Shown here: positions 17,797 through 26,005 of the stretch, piece after piece
Position numbering within the stretch: position 1 is the first letter of the stretch
How the letters are laid out: every line of letters begins with the position of its first letter
Origin: Cellvibrio fontiphilus
GTDB taxonomy: Bacteria > Pseudomonadota > Gammaproteobacteria > Pseudomonadales > Cellvibrionaceae
NCBI RefSeq assembly: GCF_035317345.1
Contig: NZ_JAYKTU010000002.1
DNA: 64,000 bases
Reading direction: 5' to 3' (one strand)
Notes under the pieces: generated by a model
Seen by the model: only the letters and a program-made list of their open reading frames with translations
Database searches by the model: none
Told to the model about the DNA's origin: nothing
Position numbers and translations under genes: made by a program

Positions 17797-18432
17797 ATGT
17801 TACCCAAACACAGCTCATTCATTTCGTTTTTGCTCGTTGCTGGGCTGCATATTGGGGTATTGGCTGCAGTGATTATGGCCAAGCCGGCACCAGCTCCGGT
17901 AGAGGTTGTGCAGCCTACCATTCAAGGGGTGATAGTCATGGCCGAGCCTGAGCCAACACCGCCACCGCCCGCGCCATTACCGCCGCCACCGCCGGAAAAA
18001 AAACCGGAGCCTGTACCCAAGCCCAAACCCAAGCCGCTGCCCAAAGCGCCACCGTCCGAGCGCGCGGTAAAAGCCCCGGAGCCTGAACCAGCAGCACCGC
18101 CACCACCGGTGGCAAAGCCGGCCGAACCTGCACCCGCTGCACCAGCACCAGTGGTTCCTCCGCGCGCCGATGCAGGCCAAATCAGCAACCCCGCACCAGC
18201 TTACCCCAGTTTGTCGCGCCGGTTGCGAGAGGAGGGTTTGGTGCTGCTGGAAATTCTGATTCGCGCTGACGGCAGCGTGGGTGAGATCAAACTTAAAACA
18301 TCGAGTGGCTTTAAACGCTTGGACGAAGCCGCAATCAATGCGGTTAAGCATTGGCGCTATCAACCAGCAACACAGGGCGGCAAGGCGATTGATTTTTGGT
18401 ACGAGCAGCCACTTGAGTTTGCATTGAACTGA
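17797..18432 (+). CDS. tonB: TonB energy-transducing protein
   Basis: 211 residues from ATG 17797; a TTG 7 codons upstream is possible. One N-terminal membrane anchor (FISFLLVAGLHIGVLAAVIM), a long periplasmic Pro/Lys/Glu/Ala-rich spacer (about 48-135, PPPPPEKKPEPVPKPKPKP), and a C-terminal TonB domain (NPAPAYPSLSRRLREEG, then AVKHWRYQPA). It carries proton-motive energy from ExbB/ExbD to outer-membrane receptors for iron chelates or, in glycan degraders, oligosaccharides. It is first in tonB-exbB-exbD and sits behind a Fur box. Confidence 0.96.
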   Translation: MLPKHSSFISFLLVAGLHIGVLAAVIMAKPAPAPVEVVQPTIQGVIVMAEPEPTPPPPAPLPPPPPEKKPEPVPKPKPKPLPKAPPSERAVKAPEPEPAAPPPPVAKPAEPAPAAPAPVVPPRADAGQISNPAPAYPSLSRRLREEGLVLLEILIRADGSVGEIKLKTSSGFKRLDEAAINAVKHWRYQPATQGGKAIDFWYEQPLEFALN

Positions 18433-18493
18433 TTTTTTACACCTATTGTTACAACCATTACTGCAACCATTTTACGGTTAGATCGAGGTTTTT

Positions 18494-19210
18494 ATGGATT
18501 CACCCTACGGCATAGCTTCCATCTGGGAACAAGGCGATGCGCTAATCAAAGGCGTTGCCATCATGTTGCTTCTTATGTCCATCGCCAGTTGGTGGGTGAT
18601 TGTGGTGCGCGCCTGGGGCTTGTGGCGCCTGCGTCGCCCGGCACAGGGCCTGAATGATTTCTGGCACGCCCAAAGTTTTGCCGAGGGTTTGCGTACTTTG
18701 GGTGAAGATCGCTCCACACCCTTTCGCCATTTGGCGGAAGAAGGCCAGGCGGCGCTGGATCATCACAGTAACCACAAAGACGACCTCCACGGTCATCTGC
18801 CCCTGGCAGATTGGCTGACGGCTTGCTTGCGCGGTTCCATCGATGAAAGTGCCGAGCGCTTGCAGCGTGGACTGGCGATACTCGCCTCAGTCGGCTCCAC
18901 TGCGCCCTTTGTGGGCCTGTTTGGTACCGTTTGGGGCATTTACCATGCGTTGGTAGGCATTGGCGTATCGGGTCAAGCAAGTATCGATAAGGTCGCAGGT
19001 CCGGTAGGTGAGGCGCTGATCATGACTGCATTTGGTTTGGCAGTGGCAATTCCGGCAGTGCTGGGTTACAACGCACTCACACGCGCCAACAAAGGCGTAT
19101 TGAACAAACTCAACCGTTTTGCACATCAGCTGCACGCCTATTTCATCACCGGTAGCCCCATGCAAAATAAAGGAAGCATCACCAAACTCAGCCCGCGAAA
19201 AGAGGGTTAA
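18494..19210 (+). CDS. exbB: ExbB proton-channel protein
   Basis: 238 residues; MotA/TolQ/ExbB family. Three membrane segments are visible: GVAIMLLLMSIASWWVIVV (about 20-38), TAPFVGLFGTVWGIYHALVG (about 135-155) and IMTAFGLAVAIPAVLGYNAL (about 175-195), with the large cytoplasmic loop between the first two. The conserved GLFGTVWGI and AxGLAVAIPA motifs distinguish the family. GAGG precedes ATG 18494. It lies 61 bases after tonB and 3 bases before exbD. Confidence 0.95.
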   Translation: MDSPYGIASIWEQGDALIKGVAIMLLLMSIASWWVIVVRAWGLWRLRRPAQGLNDFWHAQSFAEGLRTLGEDRSTPFRHLAEEGQAALDHHSNHKDDLHGHLPLADWLTACLRGSIDESAERLQRGLAILASVGSTAPFVGLFGTVWGIYHALVGIGVSGQASIDKVAGPVGEALIMTAFGLAVAIPAVLGYNALTRANKGVLNKLNRFAHQLHAYFITGSPMQNKGSITKLSPRKEG

Positions 19211-19213
19211 GCC

Positions 19214-19627
19214 ATGGCATTTGGTGGCGGACTCGACGACGACAGCGAAGTAATGAGTGAAATCAACATGACGCCCCTGGTGGACGTTATGTTGGTACTG
19301 CTGATTATTTTCATCATTACTGTGCCGGTCTTAACTCACTCGGTAAAAGTGGATTTACCCCGTGCCGACAACACTCCCAACGAGCTAAAACCGGAAACGA
19401 TTAACCTGGCAGTCAATGCGGAAGGCAAGATTTTCTGGAACGAAACCCAAGTGACCACGGAGGAACTGGAAATACGCCTTGCCGGGGAAGCCAGCAAACA
19501 ACCGCAGCCGGAGATCCATATCCGTGGCGACAAGGCAGCCGCCTATGAGCACGTGATACAAACCATGGCCGCCGTACAACGAGCGGGCATTTTGAAGTTA
19601 GGATTTGTCACCGAACCCGGCAACTAG
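19214..19627 (+). CDS. exbD: ExbD proton-channel protein
   Basis: 137 residues; ExbD/TolR family. A short cytoplasmic N terminus leads into one membrane helix with the proton-carrying Asp (MTPLVDVMLVLLIIFIIT), followed by a periplasmic domain (EIHIRGDKAAAYEHVIQTMA). Partner of ExbB and TonB. It is the last gene of the operon: a strong terminator starts inside its final codons. Confidence 0.95.
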   Translation: MAFGGGLDDDSEVMSEINMTPLVDVMLVLLIIFIITVPVLTHSVKVDLPRADNTPNELKPETINLAVNAEGKIFWNETQVTTEELEIRLAGEASKQPQPEIHIRGDKAAAYEHVIQTMAAVQRAGILKLGFVTEPGN

Positions 19628-19644
19628 CCGGGTTTGTTTTTTTT
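19614..19644 (+). terminator. Rho-independent terminator of tonB-exbB-exbD
   Basis: Stem AACCCGGC / GCCGGGTT (8 bp), loop AACTA, then TGTTTTTTTT. The stem overlaps the exbD stop codon. Textbook intrinsic terminator. Confidence 0.9.
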
Positions 19645-19654
19645 AAAGAACAGC

Positions 19655-19846
19655 TCAGTGCTTTATAGGGTTAACCTGCCCCACTTCGCGCCAGGGCTTG
19701 CCATCGCAAGTGGCGTAATTCGAGCAGGTCGGCATACAACCGCGACAGGGTAAACGTGCCGACTGCGGGTTCTCGGTGGAGTGCGATGAAGCAGACTGAG
19801 CGGATGCCTGCGATTCGTGTGCATGTGCTTGGTGAGTTAACGACAT
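19655..19846 (-). CDS. small four-cysteine protein of unknown function
   Basis: 63 residues. The first half is Ser/Ala/His-rich (MSLTHQAHAHESQASAQSAS) and looks disordered; the second half is compact: LPCRGCMPTCSNYATCDGKP followed by WRE. The Cys spacing C-x2-C-x3-C-x5-C suggests a small metal or Fe-S site. GGAG lies 5 bases before ATG 19846, which supports a real gene. It sits alone between the exbD terminator and the MATE gene, on the opposite strand. I do not recognise a named family. Confidence 0.6.
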   Translation of the reverse strand: MSLTHQAHAHESQASAQSASSHSTENPQSARLPCRGCMPTCSNYATCDGKPWREVGQVNPIKH

Positions 19847-19955
19847 ATTTTCTCCAGTGTTGTATTGATAGCAATTTACTCAGTACGCAAACCCGCCGGT
19901 TTTAGCTCTACAATCACTCACTTTTCCCAAAGATATTTGCACCAAGAGCCCCTCA

Positions 19956-21362
19956 ATGAACTCGCCCGATGTATCTGCGCAAAAGCAACCCTCCCCTTTT
20001 GCTGCAGTAAGCCACACTGGTATTTTGCGTTTAGCCTTTCCCATTATCCTCGCCAATGCCGCCGTTCCACTGCTGGGCATAGTGGATACCGCCGTGATCG
20101 GCCATAGCGGAAGCGCTGCCGACCTGGGTGCTATCGCACTGGGTTCACTGATTTTCAGTTTTCTGTTTTGGGGTTTTGGCTTTTTGCGCATGGGCACTAG
20201 CGGCTTTACCGCCCAGGCGGCAGGTGCTGGCGATTACCGCGAGGTACGCACCGCCTATGGGCTCGCTTTGGTTGTGGGAGTTGCGATTGGATTGCTATTG
20301 CTCCTGCTGCAATTCCCACTCGGTATGCTCGCCTTTTGGTTACTGGACGGCAGTGCCGCCGTTGAACAAACAGCGCAGGTTTACATGCAAACCCGCATTT
20401 GGGGCGCACCGGCAACACTTGCCAGTTACGCCATTATGGGCACCCTGATAGGCCTTGGGCACACGCGGCATTTGCTAGCATTGCAATTGTTGTTGAATGG
20501 TTTGAACCTGATTCTGGATGTAGTTTTTGTACTGGGTTTTGACTTGGGTGTGCGCGGCATTGCCCTGGGTACAGTGATATCCGAATGGACTTGTGCCATT
20601 ACCGGTATCTGGCTGTTATTGCGTTTACTCCGCCAGCAACAAGCCGCATCGGCTCAACCACAGGGTTCATCACCTTCCGAACCATTTTTTATCTGGTCAC
20701 ACATTTTCCAGCGCAGCGCCCTGCTCGCAACAATGAAAATCAATAGCGACATTATGTTGCGCACGCTGTTTATGCTCGCGGGCTTCGGGTGGTTTGCCAA
20801 CCAGAGCGCACAGTTTGGCGATATCACCCTCGCGGCCAATCACATACTGCTGCAATTTTTATCCTTCGCGGCGTTTTTTCTGGATGGTTTTGCCTTTGCA
20901 CTCGAGTCTCTGGTAGGCAAAGCCATAGGTGCGCGCAATCGCCAATGGTTTGACCGGGTGATAATTAACTCCACCCGGATTGCCGCCAGCTGTGCGCTGG
21001 GGTTGATGTTGTTATTGCTGGTGTTTGGCCCACTGGCGATTAATGCGCTGACGCCCCACGAGACGATACGCCAGCAAGCATTAGCTTACCTACCCTATGC
21101 GGCAGCTTATGTATTGCTGTCATTTATGGCATTTCAGTTGGATGGCATTTTCATCGGAGCCACAGCCAGCCGCGCCATGCGCAACGCAGCCCTTGCTTCA
21201 CTTCTGGTCTTTCTTGCCAGCGCCTGGCCATTAGCTCTTTGGCTAGGCAACCAGGGGTTATGGCTGGCATTTATAACTTACGTGGTAGCGCGGGCTATGT
21301 CGCTCGGCATTTATCTACCGCAATTGCGCCGTAGCATTACCCCGGGCGCACTTACTCACTAA
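19956..21362 (+). CDS. MATE-family efflux transporter (DinF-like)
   Basis: 468 residues, about 12 membrane segments. The opening (LRLAFPIILANAAVPLLGIVDTAVIGHSGSA, about 23-55) and AALGS-like and GxxRMGTSGFTAQAAG regions are typical of the DinF branch of MATE exporters, which use Na+ or H+ gradients to expel cationic drugs or metabolites. The internal repeat of the two six-helix halves is evident (GLGHTRHLLALQLLLNGLNLILD in the first half). The ribosome site before ATG 19956 is weak. Substrate unknown. Confidence 0.9.
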   Translation: MNSPDVSAQKQPSPFAAVSHTGILRLAFPIILANAAVPLLGIVDTAVIGHSGSAADLGAIALGSLIFSFLFWGFGFLRMGTSGFTAQAAGAGDYREVRTAYGLALVVGVAIGLLLLLLQFPLGMLAFWLLDGSAAVEQTAQVYMQTRIWGAPATLASYAIMGTLIGLGHTRHLLALQLLLNGLNLILDVVFVLGFDLGVRGIALGTVISEWTCAITGIWLLLRLLRQQQAASAQPQGSSPSEPFFIWSHIFQRSALLATMKINSDIMLRTLFMLAGFGWFANQSAQFGDITLAANHILLQFLSFAAFFLDGFAFALESLVGKAIGARNRQWFDRVIINSTRIAASCALGLMLLLLVFGPLAINALTPHETIRQQALAYLPYAAAYVLLSFMAFQLDGIFIGATASRAMRNAALASLLVFLASAWPLALWLGNQGLWLAFITYVVARAMSLGIYLPQLRRSITPGALTH

Positions 21363-21385
21363 CCGCACAGGTCATCACAACACAC

Positions 21386-21715
21386 CTAAGTTTGGGTTTG
21401 ATGTTTGTGTAAGTGTTTTTCCAGCAATTTCATAAACCGTGGTTCGGGGCCAATATCCTCATAAATGGGATCGCCCATTTCATCGGTGGCGACCACTTTG
21501 TTCCCCTGCACATAAGGGAAACTTTCTTCCACCATATTCAATGCGACCGACAGCAGCTCGCGAATTAATTGCTCCTTGGTGCGCTTGGGGTACATTTCCG
21601 CCAGCGCATCAATACGCGCTGCATCTTCAATGGTAAGGTGCACCGTATAAGTATCTTTGGTCATGGTGCCTTGCGCTTGTTTTTCCCACTCGCCAACCAA
21701 ATCTTTTAACGACAT
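21386..21715 (-). CDS. conserved small protein (labelled 'type 1 pili tip component' in pseudomonads)
   Basis: 109 residues. ATG 21715 is chosen because AAGGAG lies 8 bases upstream; the frame extends further but without a good start. The sequence SLKDLVGEWEKQA, DAARIDALAEMYPKRTKEQL and VVATDEMGDPIYEDIGPEPRF matches a small family common in Pseudomonas and relatives that carries the pili-tip label without experimental backing known to me. The YTVHLTIEDAARIDALAEMY stretch looks like a ribbon-helix-helix or similar fold, which would suggest DNA or protein binding rather than a pilus tip. No pilus gene is nearby. Confidence 0.75.
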   Translation of the reverse strand: MSLKDLVGEWEKQAQGTMTKDTYTVHLTIEDAARIDALAEMYPKRTKEQLIRELLSVALNMVEESFPYVQGNKVVATDEMGDPIYEDIGPEPRFMKLLEKHLHKHQTQT

Positions 21716-22031
21716 AAATCTACTCCTTACTACACAATTAACGGGAGAGTACCTATGAATTGAGTGTAGCCCAGCTATTGGCCAAGCCACCCAAATAACA
21801 CCTGTATTGCTTACAAATATTCACACAGTTTGCGATACAAAAGCCCAAGTATGGTCTGGCGAATTAATACGACAGGGACTATCGTTAGCAACAACAAATT
21901 GTTATCAACAGAAAAATGAGTAATTCCCAATAATAATCGCGCTTTGCCAAACACTGCCCATCGATACACAAGTTTATTCATCAACACTCGCATTCAGTAA
22001 AATGAATCGATAAATATCAGAGACAATACAC
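21716..22031. other. 316-base AT-rich intergenic stretch
   Basis: Divergent gap between the small conserved protein and the polysaccharide deacetylase, so it should hold both promoters. A 60-codon minus-strand frame (21811-21993) encodes a hydrophobic, Leu/Val-rich peptide, but it has no ribosome site and I do not accept it as a gene. No strong hairpin or repeat was found. Confidence 0.5.
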
Positions 22032-22847
22032 ATGACAAAAAAAATAATTCCATTATTAATCGGACTGGGTTTAGTCGGCGGCAGCCAATCAACCTTTGCT
22101 GCCGATAAAAGTTTTCAATGGCCCAATGGCACCAAAGCGGCGATTAACCTCGCTTATGACGATGCCGTGCCGTCGCAGTTAGATAACGCTATACCCGCAT
22201 TAGATAAATATGGTTTGAAAGGTAGCTTTTATTTAACCCTAAGTGCGGAAACACTGGTCACACACATGGCGGAATGGCGCAAAGCCGCAGTGAATGGCCA
22301 TGAACTGGCAAATCACACGCTGTTTCACCAATGCTCACGCAAAGGGGCGGGGCGCGAATGGGTTCACCCGGAAAATGATTTGGACAAAGTCAGCGCGACC
22401 CAATTAGCCGCACAAATTCGTGTAGGCAACACCATGTTGCATGCCATTGACGGTAAAACCGAGCGCACGTTCACCACCCCCTGCGGCGATTTAAATGCTG
22501 GTGGCACCCCGTATTTACCCTTGGTAAAAAGCGAATTTGTTGCTGCCAAAGCAGCGTTTGGCACAGTCGTGCCCGACATGAAAACCCTGGACCCTTACGC
22601 TGTTGTGGTAGCGACTCCGGCGAATGTCAGCGGGCAAGAATTGATTGCGCTGGTCAAAGAAGCCGCCGCTAAAGGCACCATGATGAATTTTACTTTTCAT
22701 GGCATTGGTGGCGACCACTTGAGCATTTCCAATGAAGCCCATGAGGAATTGTTAAAATATCTCGCTGATAATAAAGAAACTTACTGGACAGATACTTTCA
22801 TCAACATCATGAAATATGTCAAAGAAGAGCAGCAAAAACTGAATTAA
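22032..22847 (+). CDS. exported polysaccharide deacetylase (CE4-like)
   Basis: 271 residues with a signal peptide (MTKKIIPLLIGLGLVGGSQS, then TFAADK). NodB-homology features: an Asp-Asp motif (NLAYDDA, about 42-48, where most members have TFDD), the metal-binding His pair in HELANHTLFH (about 95-104), FTTPCGD (about 155-161), and NFTFHGIG (about 222-229) for the last catalytic His. It likely removes acetyl (or similar) groups from a polysaccharide in the periplasm or outside. The Tyr in the first motif and the two Cys (FHQC, TPCGD) are departures from typical members. It stands alone with its own promoter region. Confidence 0.87.
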   Translation: MTKKIIPLLIGLGLVGGSQSTFAADKSFQWPNGTKAAINLAYDDAVPSQLDNAIPALDKYGLKGSFYLTLSAETLVTHMAEWRKAAVNGHELANHTLFHQCSRKGAGREWVHPENDLDKVSATQLAAQIRVGNTMLHAIDGKTERTFTTPCGDLNAGGTPYLPLVKSEFVAAKAAFGTVVPDMKTLDPYAVVVATPANVSGQELIALVKEAAAKGTMMNFTFHGIGGDHLSISNEAHEELLKYLADNKETYWTDTFINIMKYVKEEQQKLN

Positions 22848-22857
22848 AAAATTCAAC

Positions 22858-22892
22858 GGCAAACACCCTGGTAGCTTTTATGGGTGTTTGCC
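22858..22892. terminator. 11-bp hairpin between converging genes
   Basis: GGCAAACACCC pairs with GGGTGTTTGCC (11 bp) around a 13-base loop, between the stops of the deacetylase and the minus-strand unknown gene. There is no good T-run on either strand, so intrinsic termination is uncertain; it may act as a bidirectional 3' end barrier. Confidence 0.45.
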
Positions 22893-22902
22893 CTGCCTGG
22901 CA

Positions 22903-24471
22903 TTATTCCAAACTTAAAAATAATTGTTCTTTACTGGCAATTAATAATTCATGCACTCCGCCGCGCTGATTATTCAGGTTCAGTTTTTTCAGTAAATCTG
23001 CATATTCCTGTAATCGCCTGTCGCCATTTTCATACGCCGCGCGCGCAATCAATTTAAAATTTTCAAACTCTTGTCGCTCTGTTGCTTTGTTGACTTGCTG
23101 CTCTACCCAAAGATTATTCACGCGATCACCGGTCATGGAAAGAATACGACTGGTTTGTGCAGTTTTGTGCTCATTAACATAGGTGTAATTTGCGCCCAGC
23201 ATATCCAGCGAATCATTGGGAATAGCTTCAAATTTGCTGTAAGAAAGGTCATAGCGAGTATCTTGTTTGACCAACAAACTAGCGCCTGTTTGCTCCTGGC
23301 GAGCCTGCTGTTCCAGCGTGAGAGCCATAGCGGCAACCTGGGAATAAAAACCCGGGTTATGATGCACTGGGGAGCGAAATTTGGCGGTGAAATCTGGCAT
23401 GCCGGAATCAAATACCGCAATGGTTTCATGTGCCGCATTAACACCGGCTGACTCGTCTTTAACAGCAGGTTTCAAAAACCCACTGAATAGGGAATTGAAT
23501 GCATCCAGCATGAACCGTTTGGACGGGTTCGGCGCTTTACTTTCATCACCCGCTTGGGCGATCAAATCCAGGTATTGCTGCAGCACATTGCGCTCAAGGT
23601 TTGGAGCGCCGGCCAAACTTTGCAAGTGGCTGGTAATATCCAAACTGTAACCCTTAATATCACCGGCGCGCAGAGTCTGGGTTTGCGCCACCTCGTCCAC
23701 ACTGAATTCATAAGTGTGTTCAACATAGGTATCTGTTGCAGGGTCAAATCGCTGCAGCGTAAAACTGAACGCCGAGATAAATTCGGTATTTATCTCTTTT
23801 AAACCACGCAGTTCAGTCGTATCAGCACGAAAAAATTCATCGCCCATAGCGCCTAATTTTTCCGTCACCGCCGCCAATGCCTTTTGTTCTGCTTCCGACA
23901 GCTCGCCTTTGACCTCAAACGAAAATGTCATCAACGAGGTGCCATCGCGATTGGCATTGCGGCCAAATTGGATACTGATGTTATCGCCTTCGCGCGTGCG
24001 CAAGTTGAGAAAGACAGATTCAATTCGACGCCCCTTGGCGACAGAGAAGTCCGGGGTAAATTTCTCCACCTCAACTTTGGGCGGCACACGAAATTCGCGC
24101 GCTTCATTGCGGTATTCACTGGTCTCGCGACTCAAGGCCGCTACCTGGCTGAATACACTGCTTACTGAAACCGGCGCCTTGCCGTTTTTAATCTGCGCTA
24201 GCGAGCTGAGTAAGGCTTGATTTGTCGCTTGGGCAGCAAGCCCAACCTGGGTATTTTCACGCAAATAAGTTGCTACCACCTGGGGTTCGCTGTAAACCGC
24301 TGGCGGCTCGACCGGAGGAGTGAGAATGACAATAGCCGCGGGTGAGGCAGTGGTGTTGGCCAGTCCAAGCGCTGGCGGAGCTGAAGCAGTAACGGCCAGT
24401 GCGGAGGAATTATGCCGCGATTGCAGCTCCGCAGAAGGGATTTCCGCATAGGGGACTAAAGAAATTTCCAT
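22903..24471 (-). CDS. 522-residue protein of unknown function
   Basis: ATG 24471 is chosen because GGAGG lies 9 bases upstream. No signal peptide or membrane segment is visible. Residues 1-105 are Ala/Pro/Ser-rich and probably flexible. A beta-rich domain follows (about 115-270): RRIESVFLNLRTREGDNISI, SFEVKGELSEAEQKALAA and FSFTLQRFDPATDTYVEHTY. An alpha-helical C-terminal part (about 290-522) ends in LKKLNLNNQRGGVHELL. Proteins with the pattern LxLxTxxGDxxxI plus GELSxxExxAL recur in marine and soil gammaproteobacteria without an assigned role, as far as I recall. It is downstream of rlmE with a 115-base gap. Function not assigned. Confidence 0.75.
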   Translation of the reverse strand: MEISLVPYAEIPSAELQSRHNSSALAVTASAPPALGLANTTASPAAIVILTPPVEPPAVYSEPQVVATYLRENTQVGLAAQATNQALLSSLAQIKNGKAPVSVSSVFSQVAALSRETSEYRNEAREFRVPPKVEVEKFTPDFSVAKGRRIESVFLNLRTREGDNISIQFGRNANRDGTSLMTFSFEVKGELSEAEQKALAAVTEKLGAMGDEFFRADTTELRGLKEINTEFISAFSFTLQRFDPATDTYVEHTYEFSVDEVAQTQTLRAGDIKGYSLDITSHLQSLAGAPNLERNVLQQYLDLIAQAGDESKAPNPSKRFMLDAFNSLFSGFLKPAVKDESAGVNAAHETIAVFDSGMPDFTAKFRSPVHHNPGFYSQVAAMALTLEQQARQEQTGASLLVKQDTRYDLSYSKFEAIPNDSLDMLGANYTYVNEHKTAQTSRILSMTGDRVNNLWVEQQVNKATERQEFENFKLIARAAYENGDRRLQEYADLLKKLNLNNQRGGVHELLIASKEQLFLSLE

Positions 24472-24586
24472 CAGTTGTGGCCTCCATAGGTTATGTCCTA
24501 TATCGGCCAATCAACTGGTTTCTTTGAGATCAATAAGTAATAAAAATAATAAATGTGAACAAAAAGGCGCTCCAGCAAAACGAGCC

Positions 24587-25207
24587 CTAACCTTTAAAAC
24601 CCTTACCTACCACATAGACCTCACGCGAACGCGGGCGCGAGGCATCGGGTTTGCGAATAACGACCTTATCAAAGGATGTGCGCACATCTTTCACATAATC
24701 ATCGTAACCTTCGCCGTGAAAAACTTTGGCAACAAAATCGCCTTTGGGTTTTAACACGCTGCGGGCCATGTCCAAGGCCAGCTCTACCAAATACATGGAA
24801 GACGCTTGATCTACCGCATCCACACCACTGATGTTGGGCGCCATATCGGAGATGACCACATCGGCACGGCTGCCGCCAAGCTTCTCCATAATCTGGTTAA
24901 ACACAGCCTCTTCAGTGAAATCGCCCTGAATAAAATCCACATGCTCAAGTGAATCCATGGGCAGAATATCAGACGCAATCACCCGCCCTTTTACCCCCAC
25001 CAAACGCCCGGCAATTTGCGACCAACTGCCCGGTGCCGAGCCTAAATCCACCACCATCATACCGGGGCGAATCAGTTTATCTTTTTCATTTAACTCAATA
25101 AGTTTGTAAGCCGCGCGCGCGCGATAGCCATCCACCTGGGCTTTTTTAACATAGGGATCATTGACGTGTTCTTCCAGCCAACGGTTACTGCTTTTGGATC
25201 TAGCCAT
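24587..25207 (-). CDS. rlmE: 23S rRNA (uridine-2552-2'-O) methyltransferase RlmE
   Basis: 206 residues, normal length. RrmJ/FtsJ fold that methylates U2552 of 23S rRNA in the 50S subunit using SAM. The motifs are visible: Lys in ARAAYKLIELNEKDKL, the SAM loop MVVDLGSAPGSWSQIAG, VVISDMAPNISG with the catalytic Asp, and KPKGDFVAKVFHGEG with the catalytic Lys. In many gammaproteobacteria ftsH follows directly; here an unrelated gene does. Confidence 0.97.
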   Translation of the reverse strand: MARSKSSNRWLEEHVNDPYVKKAQVDGYRARAAYKLIELNEKDKLIRPGMMVVDLGSAPGSWSQIAGRLVGVKGRVIASDILPMDSLEHVDFIQGDFTEEAVFNQIMEKLGGSRADVVISDMAPNISGVDAVDQASSMYLVELALDMARSVLKPKGDFVAKVFHGEGYDDYVKDVRTSFDKVVIRKPDASRPRSREVYVVGKGFKG

Positions 25208-25287
25208 ATTAAAACCAGGGTTTCACTTTTGTGGGGCGTTTAAAACATTCTGTGCCGTATCGCGCATACAGGTATACATTACATTTA

Positions 25288-25527
25288 CTAGGGCAACTTA
25301 TCCTCAGCAGCAGGTTCAGTGGCAGGTACTTTGTCCATCGCACTTAAAAATGCTTGCTCGCTACCATTGGCCGCGCGCTTTTTTAAATATTCTTCCGTGA
25401 GATAGGCCGCCATTTTTTCTGCAATCGCCGAAGCCGCAAACTGATTAATTGATATGCCATCTTTTTTGGCGAGCAATTTAATTTGCTCGTGAACAGAATC
25501 AGGCAAACGCAAACTCAGCGTACTCAT
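25288..25527 (-). CDS. ribbon-helix-helix antitoxin (HicB/Arc-like)
   Basis: 79 residues. MSTLSLRLPDSVHEQIKLLA followed by KKDGISINQFAASAIAEKM is a clear MetJ/Arc ribbon-helix-helix domain with a flexible acidic tail (residues 55-79), the usual layout of an antitoxin: DNA-binding dimer in front, toxin-neutralising tail behind. Its ATG overlaps the stop of the PIN gene by 4 bases (ATGA), so the two are coupled. It probably binds the palindrome at 25951-25974 to repress its own operon. Confidence 0.85.
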   Translation of the reverse strand: MSTLSLRLPDSVHEQIKLLAKKDGISINQFAASAIAEKMAAYLTEEYLKKRAANGSEQAFLSAMDKVPATEPAAEDKLP

Positions 25528-25949
25528 ATCAACCTCTGCTCGTGTAAAAATTCCTGGGGAGTAACCACTTTAATACCAAACTGTTTTTCAACATCAGCAA
25601 AGTCACGCAGATTAAACGTCACCAGATATTGGCTCTGTGACGCTACTGCTGCTTCCAATACCAAATCATCTTTTGGGTCCTTCAGAAATGGCCGCCATAA
25701 AAAGAAAATTTCGTGAATGCTGGCGCGACTCAACACGTAGTTCAATACCGAGTCGATATCATCCGTCGATAGATGAGGCAACAATTCAGGCCGTTTTAAT
25801 ATCGACTCATACTCCACAAACAGGGGCACAGATAAACAGGGGTTATAACTAGCGGATGGCAGCGCCATCAGCAACTTAAAGGACGCACCCAAGCGAGACT
25901 TGAGGGCAGCAACCATTACATTGGTATCTATCACAATTGATGGGATCAT
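25524..25949 (-). CDS. PIN-domain ribonuclease toxin (COG1569 type)
   Basis: 141 residues from ATG 25949. The PIN fold acids are visible: Asp in SIVIDTNVMVAAL (about residue 7), Glu in VPLFVEYESILKR (about 47), and the DPKDDLVLEAA motif (about 91-101) plus VTFNLRDFADVEKQFGIKVV. PIN toxins of this group cleave RNA. It is the first gene of a two-gene module with the antitoxin second, the reverse of the commoner order. The start was set here rather than 8 codons upstream because the upstream bases form the operator palindrome and a TATAAT box. Confidence 0.87.
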   Translation of the reverse strand: MIPSIVIDTNVMVAALKSRLGASFKLLMALPSASYNPCLSVPLFVEYESILKRPELLPHLSTDDIDSVLNYVLSRASIHEIFFLWRPFLKDPKDDLVLEAAVASQSQYLVTFNLRDFADVEKQFGIKVVTPQEFLHEQRLI

Positions 25950-25950
25950 A

Positions 25951-25974
25951 TTTGGTATTATAGGTAATACCAAA
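25951..25974 (-). promoter_or_regulatory. perfect palindrome overlapping the TA promoter
   Basis: TTTGGTATTA, spacer TAGG, TAATACCAAA: a perfect 10-bp inverted repeat ending 1 base before the PIN start codon. On the minus strand it contains TATAAT (25957-25962), a consensus -10 box, 7 bases before the ATG. There is no ribosome site between them, so the mRNA may be leaderless. A weak -35 (TTGCAT) lies 16 bases further up. Repressor binding would block the -10 box directly. Confidence 0.7.
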
Positions 25975-26005
25975 ATTTATGCAATCAGATTTCCGGCCAA
26001 TAAAA

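Noticed and set aside
17922..18188. Gly/Ala-rich open frames opposite tonB
   Set aside because: They are the antisense of the Pro/Lys-rich TonB spacer; GC-rich repeats keep all frames open there.
21811..21993. 60-codon hydrophobic minus-strand frame
   Set aside because: No ribosome site at either ATG and AT-rich composition; could be revisited with proteomics.
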